Assembly: GCF_000406105.1 (NCBI RefSeq)
Contig: NZ_CM001974.1
Location: 2,260,518 to 2,266,498, forward strand
Reading direction: 5' to 3'
Length of the DNA stretch: 5,981 nt
Origin: Dickeya chrysanthemi NCPPB 402
GTDB lineage: Bacteria > Pseudomonadota > Gammaproteobacteria > Enterobacterales > Enterobacteriaceae
Positions 1 through 5,062 of the stretch are shown here, piece by piece. How positions within the stretch are numbered: position 1 is the stretch's first letter; every line of letters begins with the position of its first letter. A program made the position numbers and the translations under genes. The notes below the pieces were generated by a model. The model had not been told where the DNA came from. It did not search any database and saw only the letters and a list, made by a program, of their open reading frames with translations.

Positions 1-28
1 CCTGCTCCTACCCTAGACAATGAGCAGG
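1..28. repeat. Short inverted repeat at the window edge
   Basis: CCTGCTC (1-7) is matched by its reverse complement GAGCAGG (22-28) across a 14-base spacer. The right arm overlaps the ATG of the possible small gene starting at 20. With seven base pairs and a long loop, and the left side cut by the window edge, this could be an operator half-site pair, part of a larger structure, or chance. Confidence 0.2.
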
Positions 29-181
29 GGTCGTAAAATACAGGAGCTACTGGCTTATAAGCCAATTACAGCCGCGGCCATTAAGCATGAGCTCTGGCAG
101 TATATGTGGCACGATAAAACTGTCAGCTCAAGTCTGGGCAGCAAACCCACTCTTCATTATGCTGCGTCTTGTGTTCCGTAG
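20..181 (+). CDS. Possible 53-residue helix-turn-helix-like protein
   Basis: This frame opens with ATG at 20, directly after an in-frame TAG at 14-16, and ends with TAG at 179-181. The protein begins MSRGRKIQELLAYKPITAAA and later contains DKTVSSSLG. A basic N-terminus, a helix, a turn at KPIT and a second helix ending in KTVSSSLG resemble the layout of a small winged helix-turn-helix domain, where the last segment would be the DNA-contacting helix. No convincing ribosome binding site lies upstream. The last dozen residues look unstructured, so the gene may be a truncated copy of a longer regulator. Its tail overlaps the convergent minus-strand frame ending at 157. I do not recognise the family; the helix-turn-helix reading is inference from residue pattern alone. 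Confidence 0.25.
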   Translation: MSRGRKIQELLAYKPITAAAIKHELWQYMWHDKTVSSSLGSKPTLHYAASCVP

Positions 182-297
182 ATACGAGCTAATCGATAGA
201 CCTCAGCCCATAGTTCCTTGCCCGGGTTATGCCTAAGGATCTCCGCGACAGTGAAAGTACGGCCAGGGGGTGAAATGCCATTGAGTACGTTACTCAC
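157..297 (-). CDS. Possible 46-residue protein, family unknown
   Basis: On the minus strand a frame starts with GTG at 297 and ends with TAA at 157-159. Its product contains SPPGRTFTVAEILRHNPG followed by KELWAEVYRLARIYG, which reads like a real folded segment: a loop, then two amphipathic helices. The frame stays open upstream to about 345 (residues including LQKSGHKYGCVSNVLNG) but offers no ATG, so the true start is either this GTG or was lost by rearrangement. It converges with the frame at 20-181 and the two overlap by 25 bases, so at most one is likely to be intact. It may be the tail of a disrupted gene. Function not recognised. Confidence 0.25.
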   Translation of the reverse strand: MSNVLNGISPPGRTFTVAEILRHNPGKELWAEVYRLARIYGTQDAA

Positions 298-405
298 GCA
301 GCCGTATTTGTGACCCGACTTCTGGAGCGGATCGCAATTTACCTTCTGTTAGTACTAAAACGGAGAGCGTACTCCTGGCGTGAGATTGTGACGGGGCTGC
401 TGAGA

Positions 406-687
406 ATGTCATATGTGCGTGATGTTCTGGAAGGACTTCGGGACAGACTCGGAGTTCTTAATCAGCAGCAATATGAAAAAATTCATATTCAGGCCAATAT
501 GCTCATAAATACTCATGAGGACAAAAATTGGTTTGAACATTTCAGATCTCTGATTACAGAAGAAACTGGATTAGACAAAGACACTGAAACAAAACTCTGG
601 GATGAGCACTTCCAGTTTGTAGAGACTATGCTGTTTGTTCAACTCGGCAGACCAGAAAATGTAATGATTGCTATCGAGGGTGAGTAA
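406..687 (+). CDS. Orphan hypothetical protein, about 93 residues
   Basis: The product from ATG 406 starts MSYVRDVLEGLRDRLG and ends with ENVMIAIEGE before TAA at 685-687. It is charged, rich in Glu, Asp and aromatic residues, has no signal peptide or membrane segment, and looks mostly helical (for example the stretch LDKDTETKLWDEHFQFVE). The frame extends upstream to a GTG at 310, which would add 32 residues with a short hydrophobic run (IAIYLLLVL) followed by a basic stretch. Neither start has a good ribosome binding site; GGGG at 393-396 sits nine bases before 406. I prefer 406 because the N-terminal extension is unlike the rest in composition. The gene could also be the 3' remnant of a longer one. 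It ends 52 bases before the IS end at 740. No family recognised. Confidence 0.4.
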   Translation: MSYVRDVLEGLRDRLGVLNQQQYEKIHIQANMLINTHEDKNWFEHFRSLITEETGLDKDTETKLWDEHFQFVETMLFVQLGRPENVMIAIEGE

Positions 688-739
688 TCGTTTTTCCGGA
701 ACGGCCGCTTTAAATAAATTTCGGTATGCGGCAGATAAC

Positions 740-767
740 TGATCCTACCCACGTAATGTGGACACAG
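740..767. repeat. IS3-family terminal repeat (right end)
   Basis: The element ends at T740-G741, consistent with the 5'-TG...CA-3' ends of IS3-family elements. The segment holds an internal short inverted repeat, CCAC-GTAAT-GTGG (749-761). The frame-shifted transposase stop (TAG, 770-772 on the minus strand) lies just inside it, the compact arrangement expected of an IS. The partner left terminal repeat is absent from the window. The exact terminal base is inferred from the family rule and from memory of related elements, not from comparing two ends. Confidence 0.6.
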
Positions 768-769
768 CC

Positions 770-1538
770 CTAAGCGAGGTTTTCGTTTTCAAATTGTTCC
801 GGGCTGAGACCGTTCCCCGTGGATACATTCGACTTTCAGTGAGTGGAAGAAGCTTTCCGCACACGCATTATCGTAGCAACAACAACCTTTTGCGCTCATG
901 CTGCCGCGCAGGCTGTGCCGCTTCAGCAATGCCTGATAATCCGCTGAACAGTACTGCCCGCCGCGATCCGTGTGAACGATAACGTTTTTCGGGCGTTTAC
1001 GCCGCCAGAGTGCCATCTGTAACGCATCGCAGGCCAGTTTTGCTGTCATTCGTGAGGACATCGACCAGCCAATAACTGCACGAGACCACAGGTCGAGCAC
1101 CACCGCCAGATACAGCCAGCCTTCATCTGTACGTAAGTAAGTGATGTCACCCGCCCATTTTTGGTGCGGGCCGCTGGCGATGAAGTCCTGTTTCAGCAGG
1201 TTTTCCGATACTGGCAGACCATGCTCACGGTAGCTGACCGGGCTGAATGTGCGGCTGGCTTTCGCCCGTAATCCCTGACGACGCAGACTGGCAGCGATGG
1301 TTTTAATGTTGTACTCCGGCAACTCATCAGCAAGGCGCGGCGCACCATATCGCTGCTTTGCCTCAGTGAATGCCTTACTGACAGCAGTATCACAGATGAG
1401 CCGGAACTGCTGGCGTGGGCCGGGTTGATGGCGACGTTTGAGCCAGGCATACCAGCCGCTTCGGGCAACCCGCAGCACCCGGCACATGGCTTTGACGCTG
1501 AACTCAACCTGATGCTTTTCGATGAGGACATACTTCAT
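770..1538 (-). pseudogene. IS3-family transposase OrfB, C-terminally disrupted
   Basis: OrfB is the rve/integrase-core part of the IS3 transposase, which cuts and joins DNA at IS ends. The product starts [10 protein letters not shown] at 1538. It has an HTH-like N-terminal region (about 15-95), then the catalytic core with D131 (AGDITYL), D191 (HTDRGGQY) and E228 (NACAESFF). The first frame runs off into ERSQPGTI and stops at 789-791. The normal C-terminus is still encoded in another frame ([13 protein letters not shown], 811-770), so about 25-30 codons, normally in the form SREIMR...RWRRHS, have been lost and the frame changed. Asp-to-Glu spacing is 36 rather than the usual 35 residues because of an extra Cys in GCCCYDN, and the loop at [10 protein letters not shown] looks about four residues short. 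It is very likely inactive. The start overlaps the orfA stop. Confidence 0.85.
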
Positions 1539-1547
1539 TTCAGGCGC

Positions 1548-1562
1548 TTACGTTTTGTTCAC
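1548..1562 (-). pseudogene. vapC/vagD toxin remnant, four codons
   Basis: Immediately after vapB the minus strand reads GTG AAC AAA ACG TAA. The GTG overlaps the vapB stop by four bases (GTGA), the typical vapB-vapC coupling. From memory, VagD/VapC toxins of this type begin M-N-K-T-Y-M-L-D-T, so M-N-K-T here is the start of the toxin gene. It is cut at the next codon, where IS sequence begins. The whole PIN-domain ribonuclease, including its acidic active site, is therefore gone. The identification rests on position, overlap and four codons, which is short but consistent. Confidence 0.6.
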
Positions 1563-1789
1563 AGGTCAACCCGTCCTTCATCGGTGACAACGTCATCGCG
1601 CTCCGACATAAAGTCCGGATCGGCTTTTTCGAGCTCAAAGAACGAGCCCCAGGTCGGCCGGACGGGACGCAGGATGATGCTGTCCCCTTCGCGGACGATC
1701 TCCAGCTCGCTCACCCCTTCAAAATCCATGTCACGGGGGAGGCGGATGGCGCGGTTGTTGCCGTTTTTAAAAATGGATACGGTTCTCAT
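1559..1789 (-). CDS. vagC: VapB/VagC-type antitoxin (orphan)
   Basis: This 76-residue protein is an antitoxin of the VapB/VagC type, which neutralises a VapC (PIN-domain) ribonuclease and represses its own operon. Residues about 1-45 (MRTVSIFKNGNNRAIRLPRD, then ELEIVREGDSIILRPV) form the swapped-hairpin AbrB/SpoVT-like DNA-binding domain. Residues about 46-76 (PTWGSFFELEKADPDFM and an acidic tail) are the toxin-binding part. The start at 1789 is chosen because it gives the family's usual N-terminus and has GAGAG upstream on the minus strand (about 1796-1800); an in-frame ATG at 1843 would only add residues read from the operator region. The toxin gene that should follow is reduced to four codons by the IS junction. 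The perfect palindrome at 1811-1829 is the likely autoregulatory site. The closest named relative I recall is plasmid-borne VagC. Confidence 0.9.
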   Translation of the reverse strand: MRTVSIFKNGNNRAIRLPRDMDFEGVSELEIVREGDSIILRPVRPTWGSFFELEKADPDFMSERDDVVTDEGRVDL

Positions 1790-1810
1790 GATTTTCTCTC
1801 GGGTAAGTGT

Positions 1811-1829
1811 GGATATGTGGCACATATCC
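1811..1829. promoter_or_regulatory. Perfect 19-bp palindrome, likely VapB operator
   Basis: GGATATGTG-G-CACATATCC is a perfect 9-bp inverted repeat around one central base, 22 bases upstream of the vapB start. Antitoxins with AbrB-type domains bind such palindromes, alone or with toxin, to repress their own promoter. The position between the dense repeat region and the ribosome binding site fits a site at or near the transcription start. The binding role is inferred; the symmetry is seen directly. Confidence 0.65.
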
Positions 1830-1833
1830 AGAA

Positions 1834-1952
1834 TGGTGCTCATTGCACCAATGTGTATGCATATGTCCAGTATAGGCAGATGTCCTGCATATATGCAGAT
1901 GGTGGGGATATGCGTACGGTCTGCCTATGCAGATGCCAGACAAATGGATATG
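1834..1952. repeat. Clustered palindromes and repeated words upstream of vapB
   Basis: Several symmetric elements are packed here: TGGTGC/GCACCA (1834-1839 and 1845-1850), the 14-bp perfect palindrome CTGCATATATGCAG (1885-1898), and the pair ATAGGCAGA (1872-1880) / TCTGCCTAT (1920-1928), which flanks that palindrome. Two words recur in direct orientation. GCAGATG occurs at 1876, 1895 and 1929 (and again at 2025 in the terminator). GGATATG occurs at 1906 and 1946 and also as the left arm of the palindrome at 1811. No gene is evident. It may be a multi-site operator/promoter region for vapB or a transcript rich in secondary structure. Confidence 0.5.
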
Positions 1953-1995
1953 CCACACCTATCTTTTTTTCTCTCTTTTCTCCCAAGATCCGAAA

Positions 1996-2011
1996 ACCGG
2001 TATACCGGTAT
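1996..2011. repeat. Tandem ACCGGTAT forming a 12-bp palindrome
   Basis: ACCGGTAT occurs twice head to tail (1996-2003 and 2004-2011). The overlap creates the perfect palindromes CCGGTATACCGG (1997-2008) and TACCGGTA (2003-2010). It lies between the terminator and a pyrimidine-rich tract (about 1958-1984, CTATC followed by seven T and CTCTCTTTTCTCCC). It may be part of a regulator site upstream of vapB; no function can be read from sequence. Confidence 0.35.
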
Positions 2012-2017
2012 AATTGG

Positions 2018-2040
2018 AAAAGCCGCAGATGCGGCTTTTT
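2018..2040 (-). terminator. Hairpin terminator, probably bidirectional
   Basis: AAAAGCCGC (2018-2026) pairs with GCGGCTTTT (2031-2039) around the loop AGAT, giving a stem with a GC core flanked by A and T runs on both strands. It starts 27 bases past the stop of the minus-strand PHP/ATPase gene (2067), the right place for a Rho-independent terminator of that gene. The T run on the plus strand means it could also stop plus-strand transcription. A second hairpin, CATGCT-CAGTA-AGCATG (2044-2060), lies between it and the stop codon. Confidence 0.75.
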
Positions 2041-2066
2041 CTGCATGCTCAGTAAGCATGATGGAA

Positions 2067-4688
2067 TCAGGTTTTACTGAGCCATGAGCCGTAAACTTCC
2101 CTGCGCCGCTCAAAGGCTTCCCGCCCTCCCTCCATCACAGAAATAATGTGCTCTTGTACAAGCGGGGCATCCACGCCTCCACCGGCTGTCTGGATCTTTC
2201 CGCTTTCATATTTACAGGCACAAACATTCTCTGCGTCACCCAGAACCGGAATGTTGGCATTGTGAGTGGCAAAGATAAACTGGGTGCGGGGTTTCATCGT
2301 CCGGATGATTTTAATCACGTCGTCATAAATAGTCTGATTGTCGAGGTCGTCCTCGGGCTGATCGATTATCACCACATCATTGTCCTGCTGATTCAGGACA
2401 AACAGCATTAATGCGGATGCGCGCTGACCCAGCGAGTGTTGTTCCAGTGGTTTGCCCCGGAATTCAATGGTGTAGGTATTCGGGATCTGCCAGACAATAA
2501 GCGATTCTATCTGCTGTTCCAAATACACGCTGAAAGTCTCTGCAGAGCTGTTGATAATCCCCGGGAGTTTATCCCTGTTCAGCCAGAGCTCGCCAAAGTC
2601 TCTGAAGCTGTCAGCCACGGTCTGGTAGGTACTTTCCCGCAACCGGCTGCCGGTACAGGCTTCTTTCAAAAAGGCCTGCATGGCTTTTTTATCGCTCGCA
2701 AAGGACGGCAAGATTTTCAGGGGCGAATCTGCCTGGCTGATGGCGGCCAGTACGGCCTCAATTTCCTGATACTCTTCTACCCACAGTTCAGACAGTCGGT
2801 CCAGCGCCTCTGCCAGACTTTTCTCTAGTAACGTCTGACTGCTTTCAGCCCGGGTCAGCTCGGCTATTTTCTGTTCCGCAACTTCCAGCCCGGCCTTCAG
2901 CTTCAGGAAGTCGGCGGGATCGGCTTTTTCCATCCCGGCCAGCCGCAGTTCTTCTGCAAGGCCACGCTCTATTTCGGCAAATTCCTCCGTCAGCGACTTC
3001 TTTTTCTGCAGAAAGGCCTGCTGTTTAACGTCGAGTTCAGCCAGGAGCTGTTGGGCATCGTCGACGATGGTGTTCAGGGAGCTGAGATGAGCCGTAAAGC
3101 GGTCATACTCCCCACGATAATCATCAATATCCGCCTGGTTATGTGCTGACTCATGTTTCTGCTCCTGTTTCAGCCCGTCCAGAGTCTCCCTGATCCCGTC
3201 CCGCAGACTGTCCAGTGCACGGGTTGCCAGGGAAGTGGTACTGCTGAGATAGCGCTCATCCCGCCCGAAGGTGGTCTGACGCTCCAGTTTTTCTTCCATG
3301 CCATGTTGGGAATAGAAGCGCAGGCGAAACTGCGCATCCTTCTCTTTCGCCTGCCATTCGGAGAGCTCCTCTCCCGATGTTTTCAGACGGCGAAGCTGAC
3401 CTAACCTGTCGAGCACAACCGCATTCTGCTGCCGGATTCTCTCCCGTACGGAAGCCAGGCGCTCACCGACCAGTTTTTCAATCAGATCGTGTTCAAATCC
3501 GGCACCGGTATTGGACAGATCTTTCTGGCCAAAATACACCGGCTTATGCAGAACCGTTTCCCGTAGAGCCACCCAGTGCTGGGCCTGACCGTCAAAAATG
3601 ACCTGCGGCTCCTGACCGAAAATGCGGATTATCTGATAGGCCAGCCCGTGGCGGCACACAGCGTCAACGGTAATTTTCCCCCCGCTTTTGAGTAAATTAC
3701 TGACCAGATTTTCTTTGTAGTCGCGGTCAGATGCCTTCTCGCCAAACGGAATGTCTAGGGCATAGCGGATCCCTTCAAGGATGGAGGATTTGCCGCTGCC
3801 CCGGATCCCTATCAGGGTGTTCAGCTCCGGAGATAATTTCACCACGGTTCCGCCGAGCGAACCGGCTCCCTCGAATGCTATCTGGCGGATATGACTGTGG
3901 GTCAGAGCTGGTTTCTCCCCACTGACGCGGTGTGGAAAATCCTGCAGCGCAAACCTGACAGCTTCAAAACTGCAATCACCCAACTTCAGATAGCTGGCAA
4001 CTTTTCTGGTGCCGATGTGCTCCAGCGTTTTGGCATCGCATCCCTGGACTTCGGCAGGATAGCGCTCACCGAGCACGCCTTGAATTTTGACCCGCAGATC
4101 GTGAGTCATCACCTTCTGAAATCCTATCACGCGCCGGCGGACAAGCTCATTATCAAAAAGCTCCCTGATCCGGCCAATGCTCAGCCCGCCCCATAACCCG
4201 TTAGAGGCCTCCACGTGGGCAAACACAATAAAGTAATCCCGTTCATACCGGTCAAGGCGCTGGATGGTCTGCGTGATATTTTCTGTTGAACGGGCATTTT
4301 CGTTTTCAAAATTATCAACACCCGCAAACGTGGCTGTCAGAAAACTTTCAATATGGTTCGTCTGCTGCGGATTGATAAACCACTCATCGGCAAACACCAC
4401 GAGCGTGTGCACGCCGGCCTGACCATCATTAATGGACAGCTCCACGCCGGGAAGAAGCTCCGTGCCTTCACGGCGAGCGACTTTGCGCAATGCCTTAAAC
4501 TCGCCGGGATCGAATTTATTGTGATTGGTTATCACACCTACTCCCACTTCAGCCGCTTTCAGGGCACTGACGTAGTCTCGAATATATCTGTCGGGTTCCC
4601 CGGCATAGCGAAATTCTTTATCTGCATCGGTATGAAGATGAAAATCCACCTTGATCCAGCATGATCCATTCTCAAATATGGGATACAT
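2067..4688 (-). CDS. PHP phosphoesterase-SMC/ABC ATPase fusion (TrlF/Ppl-like defence protein)
   Basis: This 873-residue protein joins a PHP metal-dependent phosphoesterase to an SMC/Rad50-type ATPase. PHP motifs are HLHTD (H17, H19, D21), TNHN (H56), PGVE (E83), H94, AHVE (H158) and GCDAK (D218). ATPase motifs are Walker A GIRGSGKSS (K300), Q-loop FGQKDL (Q388), signature SLGQR (752-756), Walker B VVIIDQPEDD (D776, E779), D-loop and ATHN (H809). Between the Q-loop and signature, about 410-645 is a helical, probably coiled-coil insertion. There are no membrane segments. This layout matches TrlF-family ATPases and, as I recall, the single-gene anti-phage system Ppl; the likely role is phage-triggered cleavage of a nucleic acid or nucleotide, which is inferred. 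I chose ATG 4688 because TAAGG (4698-4702) precedes it by nine bases; ATG 4745 is in frame but lacks such a site. In most PHP proteins the D218 motif is D-x-H; here it is D-x-K. Confidence 0.88.
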   Translation of the reverse strand: MYPIFENGSCWIKVDFHLHTDADKEFRYAGEPDRYIRDYVSALKAAEVGVGVITNHNKFDPGEFKALRKVARREGTELLPGVELSINDGQAGVHTLVVFADEWFINPQQTNHIESFLTATFAGVDNFENENARSTENITQTIQRLDRYERDYFIVFAHVEASNGLWGGLSIGRIRELFDNELVRRRVIGFQKVMTHDLRVKIQGVLGERYPAEVQGCDAKTLEHIGTRKVASYLKLGDCSFEAVRFALQDFPHRVSGEKPALTHSHIRQIAFEGAGSLGGTVVKLSPELNTLIGIRGSGKSSILEGIRYALDIPFGEKASDRDYKENLVSNLLKSGGKITVDAVCRHGLAYQIIRIFGQEPQVIFDGQAQHWVALRETVLHKPVYFGQKDLSNTGAGFEHDLIEKLVGERLASVRERIRQQNAVVLDRLGQLRRLKTSGEELSEWQAKEKDAQFRLRFYSQHGMEEKLERQTTFGRDERYLSSTTSLATRALDSLRDGIRETLDGLKQEQKHESAHNQADIDDYRGEYDRFTAHLSSLNTIVDDAQQLLAELDVKQQAFLQKKKSLTEEFAEIERGLAEELRLAGMEKADPADFLKLKAGLEVAEQKIAELTRAESSQTLLEKSLAEALDRLSELWVEEYQEIEAVLAAISQADSPLKILPSFASDKKAMQAFLKEACTGSRLRESTYQTVADSFRDFGELWLNRDKLPGIINSSAETFSVYLEQQIESLIVWQIPNTYTIEFRGKPLEQHSLGQRASALMLFVLNQQDNDVVIIDQPEDDLDNQTIYDDVIKIIRTMKPRTQFIFATHNANIPVLGDAENVCACKYESGKIQTAGGGVDAPLVQEHIISVMEGGREAFERRREVYGSWLSKT

Positions 4689-4704
4689 TTCTTGATACCT
4701 TAAT

Positions 4705-4776
4705 TCAATTGCTGATGAATGCCCGGAGGCTCCGCATAATTTCATTTATATTAGGGCGATTCCGTTCCGGCTTCAT
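4705..4776 (-). CDS. Possible 23-residue leader peptide before the PHP/ATPase gene
   Basis: A minus-strand frame starts with ATG at 4776, preceded by GGAA six bases away, and stops with TGA at 4705-4707. It encodes MKPERNRPNINEIMRSLRAF plus three residues. Its stop is 16 bases before the preferred start of the downstream gene, and the SD-like TAAGG lies directly after it, so translation of the leader could influence the large gene. It overlaps, in another frame, the optional N-terminal extension of that gene (start 4745). The evidence is only the spacing and start signals; it may be chance. Confidence 0.22.
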   Translation of the reverse strand: MKPERNRPNINEIMRSLRAFISN

Positions 4777-4898
4777 TTTATTTCCATCGCCGATTAATAA
4801 ATATTTGATATGAACCCGAACCGCATTAAACAGGTTATGGATGAGCGCAGGTGGTAAACATCTTCATATATTTCTTTTCAGGCAATAGAGTCTGATTG

Positions 4899-4955
4899 TT
4901 ATTGCATTTATGACAATAATGTAGTTATAGCAATAATCATCAATTATTATTGTCA
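4899..4955. repeat. Nested inverted repeats in the divergent promoter region
   Basis: TGACAATAAT (4911-4920) is matched exactly by ATTATTGTCA (4946-4955) across 25 bases. A second, interleaved pair is TTATTGC (4899-4905) and GCAATAA (4930-4936). The word CAATAAT also occurs directly repeated at 4914 and 4931, with its complement at 4946. Repeated arms of one word in alternating orientation suggest cooperative binding of a dimeric regulator. Because the segment is AT-rich, some of this symmetry could be chance. Confidence 0.45.
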
Positions 4956-5020
4956 AGTGTGTGTAACATGGGGTAGTTTCGGGTCTTTTGACGGAGATCC
5001 ACTACCTTAGCTCTTCAACG

Positions 5021-5045
5021 TGCTATTTAAGTCTGAGATATCTCA
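5021..5045 (+). promoter_or_regulatory. Extended -10 element with overlapping palindromic operator
   Basis: TGCTATTTA at 5021-5029 resembles an extended -10 (TGnTATAAT); no good -35 lies at the usual distance, which is tolerated with this promoter type. Initiation would fall near 5036, inside the perfect 12-bp palindrome TGAGATATCTCA (5034-5045). That palindrome ends eight bases before the GGAGG ribosome binding site of the next gene. A repressor bound there would block the operon. Both the promoter and operator readings are inference. Confidence 0.35.
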
Positions 5046-5062
5046 CTGTTTTGGAGGTCTTT

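Larger units (their letters stand above)
740..1553 (-). mobile_element. Truncated IS3-family insertion sequence
   Basis: This remnant carries most of an IS3-family orfB and the right terminus; the left end and nearly all of orfA are missing. The right terminus begins TGATCCTACCCACGTAATG at 740, the TG-type end usual for the family. At the other side only the orfA tail remains, reading R-K-R-L-K-stop (1552-1535). Its stop overlaps the orfB ATG at 1538, with orfB in the -1 frame relative to orfA, which is the normal arrangement for programmed -1 frameshifting in this family. The junction at about 1550 runs straight into the vapC start codons, so a deletion rather than a clean insertion formed this boundary. 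Because one end is lost, target-site duplication cannot be checked. The protein resembles, from memory, the ISSen4/ISEhe3-like elements of Enterobacterales. It cannot move by itself. Confidence 0.85.
4746..5062. promoter_or_regulatory. Divergent AT-rich intergenic region
   Basis: These 317 bases separate the minus-strand PHP/ATPase gene from the plus-strand small-protein/TIR operon, so both promoters should lie here. The segment is clearly AT-rich, especially 4791-4812 and 4890-4955, and contains the inverted repeats and palindrome described separately. I could not find a strong paired -35/-10 for the minus-strand gene. Apart from the possible leader peptide at its left edge I see no gene. 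Confidence 0.5.

Noticed and set aside
758..982. Plus-strand frame of 74 codons
   Set aside because: It is antisense to the transposase C-terminal region and reads low-complexity Arg/Cys-rich sequence.
1193..1531. Minus-strand frame of 112 codons
   Set aside because: It is a shadow of orfB in another frame of the same strand; its Ser-rich product does not resemble OrfA or any known protein.
1790..1843. Longer vapB start at ATG 1843
   Set aside because: It adds 18 residues read from the operator palindrome; the start at 1789 gives the expected antitoxin N-terminus and has its own ribosome site.
1800..1960. CRISPR-like repeat array
   Set aside because: Repeated words are only seven bases long, irregularly spaced and partly palindromic; there are no constant-length spacers and no cas genes.
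1834..2040. Plasmid replication origin with iterons
   Set aside because: The repeats are short and few, there is no Rep gene nearby, and the region is better explained as the control region of vapB.
1425..2087. A 220-codon plus-strand open frame
   Set aside because: It runs antisense through the transposase start, vapB and the repeat region. Its product has no family-like features and the opposite strand carries clear genes.
1767..2113. Several His/Tyr-rich short frames on both strands
   Set aside because: They come from repeated CATATG/GCATAT-like words in the repeat region and lack ribosome sites.
2148..4664. Multiple plus-strand frames of 64-130 codons
   Set aside because: All are antisense shadows of the PHP/ATPase gene, whose catalytic motifs are intact across the whole span.
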